Below, one piece after another: positions 43,891 to 52,565 of a DNA stretch of 64,000 bases (position 1 is its first letter; every line of letters begins with the position of its first letter). The notes under the pieces were generated by a model. It searched no databases, was not told where the DNA came from, and was given only the letters and a program-made list of their open reading frames with translations. A program made the position numbers and the translations under genes. Location: contig NZ_BDBS01000061.1 in assembly GCF_001613105.1 (NCBI RefSeq), forward strand, positions 1 to 64,000, given 5' to 3'. Source of the stretch: Nocardia pseudobrasiliensis NBRC 108224. GTDB lineage: Bacteria; Actinomycetota; Actinomycetes; Mycobacteriales; Mycobacteriaceae.

Positions 43891-43893
43891 GAC

Positions 43894-44373
43894 TCAGAGC
43901 CGGGTGAGCTCGTAGAGGCGGAACTCGCGCGGCTGGGCCAGCCGGGCCTCCATGGCGTAGCCGGGCCAGTAGGTCACCGCGCGCTGCCAGGCCGCGGCGC
44001 GCTCGCCGCCCTCCAGCCGCCGCACCCGGACCTTGAAACGTTCGCCGCCGCTGTGCAGTTCGGCGTGATCGGCGGCACTGAGATTGACCGACCAGACCGG
44101 ATGCTCCTTACGACCCCAATTGGAGCCGACCAGCAAATAGGTCTCGGGACCCTCAGGCACGTACAGCAGCGAAACCGTGCGCGGCAGGCCGGATTTGCGC
44201 CCGGCGACGGTCAATTCGATCGACGGCAGGCCCGCGATGTCCAGGACGCCGTGCTTACCGCGCGTGAGGCGACGGACCAGGCGTTCCAGGCGAATGATCG
44301 CGGGCGCGGCGCGCATCGCCAATGGACGGCTCGCAATGGCCCGGCCTAGCGCGGGCAACGGGTTCCTCGGCAC
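43894..44373 (-). CDS. deazaflavin (F420)-dependent nitroreductase, Ddn-like
   Basis: 159 aa split beta-barrel of the Ddn/DUF385 family, which uses F420H2 to reduce quinones and nitro drugs in mycobacteria and Nocardia. Signatures: IELTVAGRKSGLPRTVSLLY, YLLVGSNWGRKEHPVW. GTG start. Confidence 0.88.
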   Translation of the reverse strand: MPRNPLPALGRAIASRPLAMRAAPAIIRLERLVRRLTRGKHGVLDIAGLPSIELTVAGRKSGLPRTVSLLYVPEGPETYLLVGSNWGRKEHPVWSVNLSAADHAELHSGGERFKVRVRRLEGGERAAAWQRAVTYWPGYAMEARLAQPREFRLYELTRL

Positions 44374-44418
44374 CGGTCAACCGTAGCGGGACACCGTTTC
44401 GACACGATGGCCGCCCGG

Positions 44419-44610
44419 TTATCGTGCGGATATCCCGTTCTGCCGGATCACATCGAGCATTTCGCTGTAGCTCAGCGTCGAGGTGACGCTGATCGTTTCC
44501 GCGGCTCGGTCCACGCTGACCCCGCTGACGGTGTCCAGTCCGCGCAGGGTGCGCTCGGCCAGATCGGCCTCCGAGGCGAAATCGGGCAGTTCGAAGGTGT
44601 AGGTGCTCAT
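44419..44610 (-). CDS. HMA-fold protein lacking the CxxC metal motif
   Basis: 63 aa, beta-alpha-beta-beta-alpha-beta ferredoxin-like (YTFELPDFASEADLAERTLR, GLDTVSGVSVDRAAETISVT). The metal-binding CxxC loop of copper chaperones is replaced by FASEAD and there are no cysteines, so heavy-metal binding is unlikely. A perfect palindrome TCAAACC-TT-GGTTTGA lies in the upstream divergent region (about 44638-44653). Confidence 0.7.
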   Translation of the reverse strand: MSTYTFELPDFASEADLAERTLRGLDTVSGVSVDRAAETISVTSTLSYSEMLDVIRQNGISAR

Positions 44611-44648
44611 GGGATTCGCATAGCACCGACAGCTTCGATCAAACCTTG

Positions 44649-44673
44649 GTTTGACGGGCGCGTCGGCGGGCAT
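44649..44673 (+). promoter_or_regulatory. possible SigF-like promoter for membrane protein gene
   Basis: GTTT (44649-44652), 15 bases, GGGCAT (44668-44673), 44 bases before the ATG at 44718. The -10 departs from consensus at position 4. Confidence 0.35.
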
Positions 44674-44717
44674 TGCCCAGGCATAACGTCCAACAACGTT
44701 GGGAATTGGGAATTGTC

Positions 44718-45134
44718 ATGATCGTACTCATCGGGTTGATCGTTCTGATCGCCGCGGTGGTCGTCGGCGTCGCCGCCGTGGTGGCGAATGCCGGTGACGC
44801 CCACCTGCTGTCGAGCGACTTCACCGTCTTCAACCAGCATTTCACTCCGTCGCAGGGCGAACTGTTCGCCGCGGGCGTCGCGGTCGGCGCCGTCGGCATG
44901 TTCGGCCTGGCCCTACTACTGGCCGGTGCGTTCACCTCGGCGCGGCGGCATGCGGAGATCCGCCGCGAGCTACGCCAGTCCCGACGCGAAATGTCTGCCA
45001 CGCGAAAGGATCTGACGAAGACCCCGCCCGCCGGCCAGACCGCGCCCCGGCAGCAGCCGGTGTGGTCGCGCAATCCGTTCATGCGTCGACCGGGCGGCAA
45101 TCAGCCGTCTCGTGGCGCCCAACCGCAATCCTGA
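44718..45134 (+). CDS. small two-helix membrane protein with charged tail
   Basis: 138 aa: helix 1 IVLIGLIVLIAAVVVGVAAV, helix 2 LFAAGVAVGAVGMFGLALLL, then a basic coiled tail (RRHAEIRRELRQSRREMSAT) and a Pro/Gln-rich end. Resembles actinobacterial stress-linked membrane proteins, but I do not recognise a named family. Followed after 17 bases by the DUF6131 gene. Confidence 0.7.
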   Translation: MIVLIGLIVLIAAVVVGVAAVVANAGDAHLLSSDFTVFNQHFTPSQGELFAAGVAVGAVGMFGLALLLAGAFTSARRHAEIRRELRQSRREMSATRKDLTKTPPAGQTAPRQQPVWSRNPFMRRPGGNQPSRGAQPQS

Positions 45135-45151
45135 TTCACTCGGAGCACATC

Positions 45152-45307
45152 ATGATCGTCCTCGGTATCATCCTCATCGTCGTCGGGTATCTGCTCGGCA
45201 TCGGAATTCTCACCACGATCGGCATCATCTTGGCGGTGATCGGCGCGGCCCTGCTGCTGCTCGGCTCGGTCGGCCGCCCGGTGGGCGGACGGCGCTGGTA
45301 TTACTAG
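45152..45307 (+). CDS. DUF6131-like membrane microprotein (51 aa)
   Basis: MIVLGIILIVVGYLLGIGIL, a second helix, then SVGRPVGGRRWYY. The two-helix hairpin with the GGRRxYx ending fits a widespread actinobacterial small-protein family (DUF6131). CGGAG precedes the ATG. A strong terminator follows. Confidence 0.75.
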   Translation: MIVLGIILIVVGYLLGIGILTTIGIILAVIGAALLLLGSVGRPVGGRRWYY

Positions 45308-45332
45308 CCGCCTTAGTCGATCTCGCACGACG

Positions 45333-45364
45333 GGGCCCCCGGTCGGTACACCGACCGGGGGCCC
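45333..45364 (+). terminator. strong hairpin terminator
   Basis: GGGCCCCCGGTCGG (45333-45346) pairs perfectly with CCGACCGGGGGCCC (45351-45364) around TACA, 25 bases beyond the DUF6131 stop. Confidence 0.85.
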
Positions 45365-45560
45365 TCCCGTACTCGCCCGCTCCCCTCCACGTGGGCGGGC
45401 GTGATCACCGCTTCGGCCGCGCGGTGCAATCAGGATGACCCGAATCCGGTCTCCTCGGAAAGACGGAAGGACCGGGGGCACTCTCGTCAAGGGCTCGGGG
45501 TGAGATATATCCTGCCCGTTTCGTCCGTATTGCCGAAATGTTACGGATACCCTGGGTGCC

Positions 45561-45995
45561 ATGTTGTCGATCTGCGCGGTCCGGTCCGGCCAAGCACCGT
45601 TCTACGCGATCAATTCCGATGTGCCGCACGATGATTGCGCGCGTCTGGCTTGCCGGTTGGGTCCGCGCGGGCACGCCGAGAGCCACCGGGTGACCGCCGC
45701 CGACCTCGCGCGCCTCGTGCTCGCCCTGCCCGCCGAGGAGCTGAACACCCTCGCGCACAATTCCGTCGACGATCTGGCCGTGGGCATGCCCGCCGGAACT
45801 ACCGTCGCGGGCGCGGGCGGCTGGTCGCGGCGATTGCGGCACGGGGCCGCGCTGATCAGCCCGACCGACGCCGCGCCGTACGCCCTGGCGGTCTGCTACA
45901 CCGGTCCGCTGGCCACCGGCCGCGCCCTGGGCGATCCCGCCACGCGGCTGCTGGCCCGGATCGCGGCGCAGGTGTGGTCGTTGCGCCGCGGCTGA
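45561..45995 (+). CDS. hypothetical protein resembling the C-half of a serine hydrolase
   Basis: 144 aa. The last 70 residues (MPAGTTVAGAGGWSRRLRHG, AALISPTDAAPYALAVCYTG, then ATRLLARIAAQVWSL) look like the final strands and helix of the class-A beta-lactamase/serine-hydrolase fold, but no SxxK or SDN is present. It is either a non-catalytic relative or a truncated gene. No clear ribosome binding site. Confidence 0.55.
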   Translation: MLSICAVRSGQAPFYAINSDVPHDDCARLACRLGPRGHAESHRVTAADLARLVLALPAEELNTLAHNSVDDLAVGMPAGTTVAGAGGWSRRLRHGAALISPTDAAPYALAVCYTGPLATGRALGDPATRLLARIAAQVWSLRRG

Positions 45996-46069
45996 ATCGG
46001 CGCTCGCGACCGATCACGGGACATGGGATGCTGCGCGGGAACACCGAAGTTCTCGAGGAAGCGAGACTC

Positions 46070-46861
46070 ATGACCGCCCCGCTGGTTCTACTACACGGCC
46101 TCGGCATGTCCGCACGCGTCTGGGACGGCGTCGTCCCCGCCCTGTCGCGGCGGCATACGATCTTCGCCCCGACCATGCTCGGCCATCGCGGCGGAACACC
46201 GGCCCCGCGGCATCCGGTCGATATCGACGCGCTGGCCGGCGATATCGAGCGGCGAATGGACGAACGCGGCTGGGCGACGGCACATCTGGCCGGAAACTCC
46301 CTCGGCGGCTGGGTCGCGATCGAACTGGCCCGGCGCGGCCGGGCCCGCAGCGTCTGCGCGCTGTCCCCCGCCGGATTCTGGAATGCCCAGGGCCCCAGCC
46401 GCACGACGGGCACCTCGATCATCAGACGGCTCGAGATCATGGTCCGCCTCACCCGGCCCGTCTTGCCGATCGCATTGCGATCGGCCACCATTCGCCGCGT
46501 CGCCCAGCGCGAGGTCCTCGCGCACGGCGATCGCCTCACCCCGCGCCATGCCCTCGCCCTCTGCGACGACCTGCGGCACTGCGCCGCCCTCCACGACATC
46601 CTGGACACGAACGAACAGAACGGCCCATTGGACCCCCTGCCCTGCCCGATCACCCTGGCCTGGGCCGAACGCGATCAACTGCTACCGGTGTCGATCAATG
46701 CCGCGATCGCGCGAGAACGCCTGCCCCAGGCCCGATTCGAAATCCTCACCGGCGCAGGACATGTGCCGATGTACGACACGCCACGCCGAGTGGTGCGGGC
46801 GATCACGGATACGGCCGCGCGCGCGGAGCCCGTGGGCTCAGCCGACCGTGAATTCGGGTGA
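46070..46861 (+). CDS. alpha/beta-fold hydrolase
   Basis: 263 aa. Oxyanion-hole motif HGLGMSARVWDGVVPAL, nucleophile elbow GNSLGGW (Ser in LAGNSLGGWVAIELA), Asp candidate in LAWAERDQLLPVS, His in GAGHVPMYDTP. A typical C-C-hydrolase/esterase; substrate unknown. GAGGAAG precedes ATG 46070. Its last 24 bases overlap the convergent ceramidase. Confidence 0.87.
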   Translation: MTAPLVLLHGLGMSARVWDGVVPALSRRHTIFAPTMLGHRGGTPAPRHPVDIDALAGDIERRMDERGWATAHLAGNSLGGWVAIELARRGRARSVCALSPAGFWNAQGPSRTTGTSIIRRLEIMVRLTRPVLPIALRSATIRRVAQREVLAHGDRLTPRHALALCDDLRHCAALHDILDTNEQNGPLDPLPCPITLAWAERDQLLPVSINAAIARERLPQARFEILTGAGHVPMYDTPRRVVRAITDTAARAEPVGSADREFG

Positions 46862-48907
46862 CGTACCGCCGAACCGGGTCACCGCGCCCGCCGGATCGCG
46901 GCGATCGCCGCTGTATTCGATGCGGTAACGCCCGGATTCAACCTGTGGCGGGATGGTCCAGTCGATGCGGATGAGCGAGGCCGCAGGCTGGCCGTCGGGG
47001 CGCGACCAGTGCAGTTCGGTACACCAGTCGTTGTCGTCGAATACCCGCCGCCAGCCCGAGCCGTCGTCGCGCTGCACCTCGAAATACGTGCCGCCGGTAC
47101 GCAAGTCGTTGTTCGGGTGCGCGCCCGCGAAGGTCACCGAAACCGTCTGACCGGTTCCATAGCCGGGCGCGGGCCCGGTCACCACATCGCCGAAGCCGTG
47201 CCCCGCCACCGGGACGTCCGGCGGTACCGCGGGCAGCAGATTCGGCTGCGGTCCGTTCGTCCAATCCAGGGGGGCCGGGCCGCGACCGGGATCCGTGCGC
47301 GCCGCCAAAGCCCGCGCCAGCCGGTCGAATTCCTGCAGATAGGCCGACAGCGTCCAGCGCCCGAACAGCGTCTCACCGCCCTCGTACTGCTGCGAGACGT
47401 ACTCCTCGGGCGTCGTCACATAGCCGCTGTAGGCATTGGCATACCCCTGAACCAGGACATTTTCGATCGGAATCCCCAACGCTCGCGACACCACCCGGCG
47501 GATGCGCAGCCCGGAGACCACGGTGAATTCGGCTGGACCGCAGGCCAAGACCAACTCACCCAGGCGCAGCAGCTGGATCGGCAGCACCAGCGGCACCCAC
47601 GGGCGCGGCGGCAGTATTCCCAGCGGGGCCACGATCAGCTTGGGCGCCTGGACATCGCGCATCCACTGTTCGACGGGTGCGTCGACGCCGCCGAGGGCGG
47701 TGACCATCGGGTTCTGCTCGCCCTCGAACAGGAACGGCAGCTGGGTCTTCCAGTTGTCCTCCGAACTGGTCGCCGCGGCGGCCGCGCCCATCATCGCCGG
47801 GGAGGTGCGGGCCGGTTTGCCGTCGGGGGTGTACTCACCGTCGATCGCGGTGTCGCCCATGTTCACATACCGCAGCATCGCGTCGATCCCGCCGCCCGCC
47901 ATCGGCCGCGCGGCGTCGAATGCGGCTCGCCCGGCCTGATATTGGCGTTCGCCGATCAGGGCGCAGTTGGCCCGGTTGTCGTCGGTCGGACCGCTCGGAT
48001 GCCAGGGCGTGACATTCAGATTCGGGGTGATGTCACCGGGATTGGTCTGTGCGAACGCGGCCACGAAACTCGCCGGGCCGTCCAGATGGCGCACACCCAT
48101 CTCGTCGTGCTCCCAGCGATAACTCGCATAGCCCTTGTTGTCGGCGGAGATCAGGGTGTTGCGATCGGTGAGCGAGGTGCCGTGGGTGGCGAACCAGGTG
48201 ATCGCGCCGACATCGCGGCCGCCCTGACGCAGCCGCAGCACCGTGACCGCCGGATCGATACCGTTGGGCAGTTCGGCCTTGTCCCCGGGTGGATTCAGTT
48301 CGAACGCCACCCGCGAGCGATTGGCCGAGGCGTCGTGCAGTTCGCCGCGGCCCAGCAGCAGCGTGCCGGGGGCCAGTCGCTCGTGCGCGGCGACGATCGC
48401 GGCCACGATGCCGTTCACCTCGGCCTCGTGCGAGTTCTGCTGAAAACCGTAGGCGGCCAGGGAGTATGCGTATTCGCGCGCGGTGCCGCCGCAGGAGTTG
48501 TGATTGTGGGTGGCATTGATGTTCACATTGCGCTCGGTGTACAGATCACCGAAGCGCTGGGCCAGCCGCCCCAGCACGGCCAGATACACCGATTGGAACA
48601 GGCAGGCGATATCGGCGGTCACGAAGGCGACGCGGTCGCCGGTGGCCCGGTCGACCACCACATAGGCCCGGGCCCAGGTGCGCATGAGCAGGCCGTCGGC
48701 CACCTGATCCAATTCGGAGTAGCCCATCATGCCCTGACCGGCGATCGCGCCGGTGACATCGGCGAGGGCGCAGCCGATGAGATAGTCCTGGCCGTCGGCG
48801 GCGCGCCGCGTCGAATCGGCGGGCCGGGCGTCGGCCACGCCGGGCACGCCCGCGGCCAGCATCGCGCCCGCTGCGCCGGTCAGCATGGACCGCCGGGAGA
48901 CCGTCAC
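46838..48907 (-). CDS. neutral/alkaline ceramidase, Tat-exported
   Basis: 689 aa, family of neutral ceramidases that hydrolyse ceramide to sphingosine and fatty acid. Tat-type signal (VSRRSMLTGAAGAMLAAGVP). Catalytic landmarks: CALADVTGAIAGQGMMGYSE at the mature start, NINATHNHNSCGG (zinc ligands), TNPGDITPNLN (the Ser-containing region normally reads GDTSPN; here no Ser is seen in that short motif, so activity should be checked), and a C-terminal Ig-like domain. AGGAGC before GTG 48907. Possibly acts on host sphingolipids (inference). Confidence 0.85.
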   Translation of the reverse strand: MTVSRRSMLTGAAGAMLAAGVPGVADARPADSTRRAADGQDYLIGCALADVTGAIAGQGMMGYSELDQVADGLLMRTWARAYVVVDRATGDRVAFVTADIACLFQSVYLAVLGRLAQRFGDLYTERNVNINATHNHNSCGGTAREYAYSLAAYGFQQNSHEAEVNGIVAAIVAAHERLAPGTLLLGRGELHDASANRSRVAFELNPPGDKAELPNGIDPAVTVLRLRQGGRDVGAITWFATHGTSLTDRNTLISADNKGYASYRWEHDEMGVRHLDGPASFVAAFAQTNPGDITPNLNVTPWHPSGPTDDNRANCALIGERQYQAGRAAFDAARPMAGGGIDAMLRYVNMGDTAIDGEYTPDGKPARTSPAMMGAAAAATSSEDNWKTQLPFLFEGEQNPMVTALGGVDAPVEQWMRDVQAPKLIVAPLGILPPRPWVPLVLPIQLLRLGELVLACGPAEFTVVSGLRIRRVVSRALGIPIENVLVQGYANAYSGYVTTPEEYVSQQYEGGETLFGRWTLSAYLQEFDRLARALAARTDPGRGPAPLDWTNGPQPNLLPAVPPDVPVAGHGFGDVVTGPAPGYGTGQTVSVTFAGAHPNNDLRTGGTYFEVQRDDGSGWRRVFDDNDWCTELHWSRPDGQPAASLIRIDWTIPPQVESGRYRIEYSGDRRDPAGAVTRFGGTSPEFTVG

Positions 48908-49304
48908 GAATGCTCCTAGGGTTCCGGGACGTCATCGTCGCTGCGTATACCTGATTCGCCGAAGCGTACTGGTCATACGTCCAACACGCCAGGGTTGACA
49001 TTGCAGCGAGCGTAGGCGAACCGAGGGCAAATACGATGAGACAGGACGGAAATGTTCGAACGCCCGGCCGGATCGCTCATCGCGATCCGACCGGGCGTTC
49101 ACCCTTACGGGACGCTGCCGGCACGGCCCTGGTGCGCCGGCAACGCGTCTGGTGCGGCCTGGACCTTCCCCCACGTCTCGGGTGCAGACTACCTAGCCGA
49201 AACGTACAGCCGCGCAGGGGGTCTCACAATCGACTCGGCCAGACTCTTGGGGAGTTCGCAAACGATTGTCAGCGCATTCTCAGTAATGGCGCCGGACGGG
49301 CATG
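48908..49304. other. 397-bp intergenic region between ceramidase and glucosidase
   Basis: No credible gene. It contains the glucosidase terminator hairpin (49058-49100) and must hold the ceramidase promoter in its left part, where the sequence around 48940-49040 is less GC-rich; I could not place a confident promoter. Confidence 0.5.
49058..49100 (-). terminator. hairpin terminator of the GH3 gene
   Basis: GAACGCCCGG (49058-49067) pairs with CCGGGCGTTC (49091-49100), and GGATCGC (49070-49076) with GCGATCC (49082-49088), two bases unpaired between them; a stem of about 17 pairs. Confidence 0.7.
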
Positions 49305-51695
49305 CTAACGGGCGACCTCTGCCGACAGTGGCAGGTCGGCGACCGAGGTTCCGACGTGCACTGTGAAGGCTCCGGCCTCGGTCGTCCACCCCCGCGCGGT
49401 CCAATGTTCGAATGCTCGCCGGGGTAGCGCGATCTCGATGCGCCGGGAGGCGCCCGATTCCAGTGTGAGGGTTTCGAAGGCGGCGAGCCAGCGAATCGGG
49501 CGATCGATCGCGCTGTCCGGGCGCGACAGATATATCTGGACGACCTGCTTGCCGGGGCGGTCGCCGATATTGGTGACGGTCACCGCGACAGCGTCGCCGC
49601 CTGCCTCGAGATCGCTCAATTCCCAGGTGGTGTAGCCCAGGCCGTGACCGAACGGGTACGCGGGTTCCACCTCCGCGCGCAGCCAGGCGCGGTAACCGAT
49701 GTGCAGGCCCTCCTCGTAACGCAGCGTGCCGTCGTAGGGGGTCGTATTCAGCACCGGCACCTCGGCCATGGTCTCGGGCCAGGTCGTGGGCAGACGCCCG
49801 CCGGGTTCGCGGACGCCGGTCAGCACGTCGGCCAGCGCGGCGCCGAATTCCTGGCCCGGGAACCACGCCAGCAGCACCGCGGCCACGTCCTCGCGCCACG
49901 GCATCTCCACCGGCGCACCGGAATTCACCACCACGATCGTGCGCGGATTGACCGCGGCCACCGCGGCGACGAGTTCGTCCTGGCGGCCGGGCAGGCGCAG
50001 GGTGTCGCGGTCGACGCCCTCGCTCTCGATCAGTTCGGTGGTACCGACCACCACCACCGCGACCTCGGCCGCGCGGGCGGCCTCGACCGCGGCGGCGAAT
50101 TCCTCGTCCTCGGTGCGCGACGGGCGCTGGATGCCGAGGGTGAGACCGAGCAGCACGCCCAGGCCGGGAATCGGATCGGGGGTGCCGAGAGTGATCCGGA
50201 CGTCCACCACCTGGCCGGTGCTCAGGGCGCGTTCCACCGCGCGCTGCGGCGGATCCATCAGCGCCGCCAGCGGATCCGAACCCTCGGGGGCCACGGTGTC
50301 GTCGAGGACGGTCTCGCCGTCGAGTTCGAGGCGGACGTGACCGACCGCGGCCGTGCCGATCCGCCACAGGCCGTCGGCGTCGGCGCGCAGCCGGGCACGC
50401 AGTTCGATGGTCGAGGCGCGGGCGGCGGAGGCGTCGCCGAACAGGACCAGATTGCCCGCCAGGCGATGCTGGGTGTCGATGACGGTATCGCCGTCGAAGT
50501 AGCGCAGGCTCACCCCCGGTGTCGCGGTTTCGGGGTCGGTGAGCAGGTCCAGCGGGGCAGGAACGAGGCCGTCGGCGACTCGGACGCCGGGTGTATGCGT
50601 CACCGGCGCAACGGCTTTCAGACCGTCGAGCGGGGTGACGACATGGGCCGGGATGACTGTCGCGCTGCCGCCGCCCATCAGGCGGGGTTCGGTCGCGCCC
50701 GGGCCCAGCAGTGCGATGGTGGCGCCGGGACGCAGCGGCAGGACGCCGTCGTTGCGGACCAAGACCATCGCCTCCGCGGCGGCGCGGCGGACCAGGCCGC
50801 GGGCCTGTTCGTCGGTGAAATCCGGTGTGGGACGCGGGGTTCGGTCCAGCGCGCCGACGCGCTGGGCGAAGCGCAGGATGCGGCGGACCTTGTCATCGAT
50901 CGCGGATTCGGGGACGGTTCCGGCGCGCACGGCCTGGTCGAGGGGGTCGCCCCACAGCGCGGGCGGGCCGGGCATGCACAGATCGGTGCCCTGGGCCGCG
51001 CCCTCGGTGGTGCGCACCGCGGTCCAGTCGGAGACGACCACGCCGTCGAAACCCCAACTACCCTTGAGCGGTTCGGCCAGCAGCGGGTTCTCGGTCATGG
51101 TGACGCCGGCGACGGAGTTGTAGGCGGCCATGATCATCCAGGCGCCCGCCTCGACGCTGCGTTCGAACGGGTGCAGGTAGAGCTCGCGCAGGGCGCGGTC
51201 GTCGACGCGGACGTCGACGGTGAAGCGGTCGGTTTCGGAATCGTTGGCCACGTAGTGTTTCGGGCAGGCGCTCACGCCGTGCCGCTGGACGCCGCGCACA
51301 TAGGCGACGGCCATCTCACCGGTCAGGACCGGATCCTCGGAGAAGCATTCGAAATGCCTGCCGCCCAGCGGGGATCGGTGCAGGTTGACAGTCGGGCCCA
51401 GGACGGCGTAGACGTTCTTGCGGCGTGCCTCGGCCGCGATCAATCCGCCGATCTCATCGAGTAGTTCGCGGTCCCAGGTGGCGGCGAGGGCGGTGCCCGA
51501 GGGCAGGCTCACCGAGGGATCGCGTTCGTCCCAATTCTCGCCGCGCACGCCCGTCGGGCCGTCCGAGACGGGCATTTCGGCCAGTCCGATCGACGGGTCC
51601 CCGGCCATGCGGAACATGCCCGAGCCCGAGATCAGCCGCAGCTTGGCCGGTAGATCCAGCGTCGCCAGCAGCTGTTCGATACGTTCCTCCACGCG
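49305..51695 (-). CDS. GH3 beta-glucosidase with PA14 insert
   Basis: 796 aa. GH3 N-domain with VSDGPTGVRGENW, CPKHYVANDSETDR and the nucleophile VVSDWTAVRTT; C-domain VVVVGTTELIESEGVDRDTL; a PA14-like carbohydrate-binding insert (SLRYFDGDTVIDTQHRLAGN onward); and a C-terminal fibronectin-III-like domain. No signal peptide, so cytosolic hydrolysis of an imported beta-glucoside is likely. GTG 51695 follows GGAG with 5-base spacing; a TTG at 51719 is the other option. Confidence 0.88.
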   Translation of the reverse strand, partial: RVEERIEQLLATLDLPAKLRLISGSGMFRMAGDPSIGLAEMPVSDGPTGVRGENWDERDPSVSLPSGTALAATWDRELLDEIGGLIAAEARRKNVYAVLGPTVNLHRSPLGGRHFECFSEDPVLTGEMAVAYVRGVQRHGVSACPKHYVANDSETDRFTVDVRVDDRALRELYLHPFERSVEAGAWMIMAAYNSVAGVTMTENPLLAEPLKGSWGFDGVVVSDWTAVRTTEGAAQGTDLCMPGPPALWGDPLDQAVRAGTVPESAIDDKVRRILRFAQRVGALDRTPRPTPDFTDEQARGLVRRAAAEAMVLVRNDGVLPLRPGATIALLGPGATEPRLMGGGSATVIPAHVVTPLDGLKAVAPVTHTPGVRVADGLVPAPLDLLTDPETATPGVSLRYFDGDTVIDTQHRLAGNLVLFGDASAARASTIELRARLRADADGLWRIGTAAVGHVRLELDGETVLDDTVAPEGSDPLAALMDPPQRAVERALSTGQVVDVRITLGTPDPIPGLGVLLGLTLGIQRPSRTEDEEFAAAVEAARAAEVAVVVVGTTELIESEGVDRDTLRLPGRQDELVAAVAAVNPRTIVVVNSGAPVEMPWREDVAAVLLAWFPGQEFGAALADVLTGVREPGGRLPTTWPETMAEVPVLNTTPYDGTLRYEEGLHIGYRAWLRAEVEPAYPFGHGLGYTTWELSDLEAGGDAVAVTVTNIGDRPGKQVVQIYLSRPDSAIDRPIRWLAAFETLTLESGASRRIEIALPRRAFEHWTARGWTTEAGAFTVHVGTSVADLPLSAEVAR

Positions 51696-51744
51696 ATCTC
51701 CATTTCGCTCGCCGACCAACCACTCGGTAGATCACTGTCGACGG

Positions 51745-51764
51745 TACCGACCGATCGCTCGGTA
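51745..51764. promoter_or_regulatory. TetR-like operator between GH3 and phosphatase genes
   Basis: TACCGA (51745-51750), 8 bases, TCGGTA (51759-51764); CTCGGTAG also recurs at about 51723-51730. A typical TetR-family half-site, but no TetR gene is adjacent. Confidence 0.4.
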
Positions 51765-51854
51765 GGCCAGTGTGCGCTCGGTGTCACGCGGTGCTCATCC
51801 GGCGTTCCGCGCCGATTCGATATCCGTTCTCCGGAACCGCGCAACGTTCGGCCG

Positions 51855-52412
51855 ATGAATACGACCACGCGCTCCACCCTTGTCGCAGTGATCGCTCTGG
51901 CCGCGCTCGTCGCCCCCGCACACAATGCGCTGGCCGCCGACCCGCTGCCCACCAAACAGCAGTGGCTCGCCGATGTCGACCAGGTCATGCGCGACGCCAA
52001 GCCCTATCTCGACGACCGAAAGTCCCAGGGCGGCACGAAACTCGCCATCGTCCTCGATATCGACAACACCGCCTTGCAATCCCACTACGACCCCGGTAAG
52101 GCCACCCCCGCCGTCCTCGACGCCGCCCGCCACGCCAAGGCCAACGGCTACAGCGTCCTGTTCGCCTCCTACCGCCCCGAAGCCGAATCCGCCCGCGCCG
52201 CAGTATCGAACGCCGGCTACCCCGTGGACGGCATATGCGTGCGCTCCCTGTCCGACTCCGGCAAGGCCGCGACCAAACAGCGCTGCCGCAAGCAATACAC
52301 CGCCCAGGGCTACACGATCACCGCCAATATCGGCAACCGCCCCACCGACTTCGAGGGCGCGAACTACGAAAAGCCCTTCAAGCTCCCCGATTACGACGGC
52401 CAACTGTCCTGA
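51855..52412 (+). CDS. exported HAD-superfamily acid phosphatase
   Basis: 185 aa. Signal peptide (TRSTLVAVIALAALVAPAHN). HAD motif I is LAIVLDIDNTALQS (DxDxT), motif II SVLFASYR, and late LPDYDG. Class-B/plant-acid-phosphatase type (HAD_IIIB) secreted enzyme. Strongly C-ended codons. Followed by a terminator. Confidence 0.85.
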   Translation: MNTTTRSTLVAVIALAALVAPAHNALAADPLPTKQQWLADVDQVMRDAKPYLDDRKSQGGTKLAIVLDIDNTALQSHYDPGKATPAVLDAARHAKANGYSVLFASYRPEAESARAAVSNAGYPVDGICVRSLSDSGKAATKQRCRKQYTAQGYTITANIGNRPTDFEGANYEKPFKLPDYDGQLS

Positions 52413-52424
52413 CCCACCCCCTCG

Positions 52425-52456
52425 CCCGCCCCACTCCTCGAGCCACGGGGCGGGCA
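52425..52456 (+). terminator. hairpin terminator after acid phosphatase
   Basis: GCCCGCCCC (52425-52433) and GGGGCGGGC (52448-52456) form a perfect stem 12 bases after the stop. Confidence 0.65.
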
Positions 52457-52536
52457 ACGTCGGTCATCGAGCGCGACTCGTCGCCGCGCCCGAGGAGGGC
52501 GCACTCGAACATCCCGTGGTGAGGCCATTTTCATAT

Positions 52537-52565
52537 CCCCGCCGCGAGCGCAGCGAGCAGCGGGG
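52537..52565 (-). terminator. hairpin abutting the stop of the DUF-like membrane gene
   Basis: CCCCGC (52537-52542) and GCGGGG (52560-52565) flank an internal GCGAGCGCAGCGAGC near-palindrome. It ends exactly next to the minus-strand stop at 52566. Confidence 0.6.

Noticed and set aside
47009..51464. Long plus-strand frames opposite the ceramidase and GH3 genes (for example 47009-48919, 49644-51464)
   Set aside because: Mirror frames of highly biased codons; Gly/Gln/Arg/His-rich, no recognisable domains.
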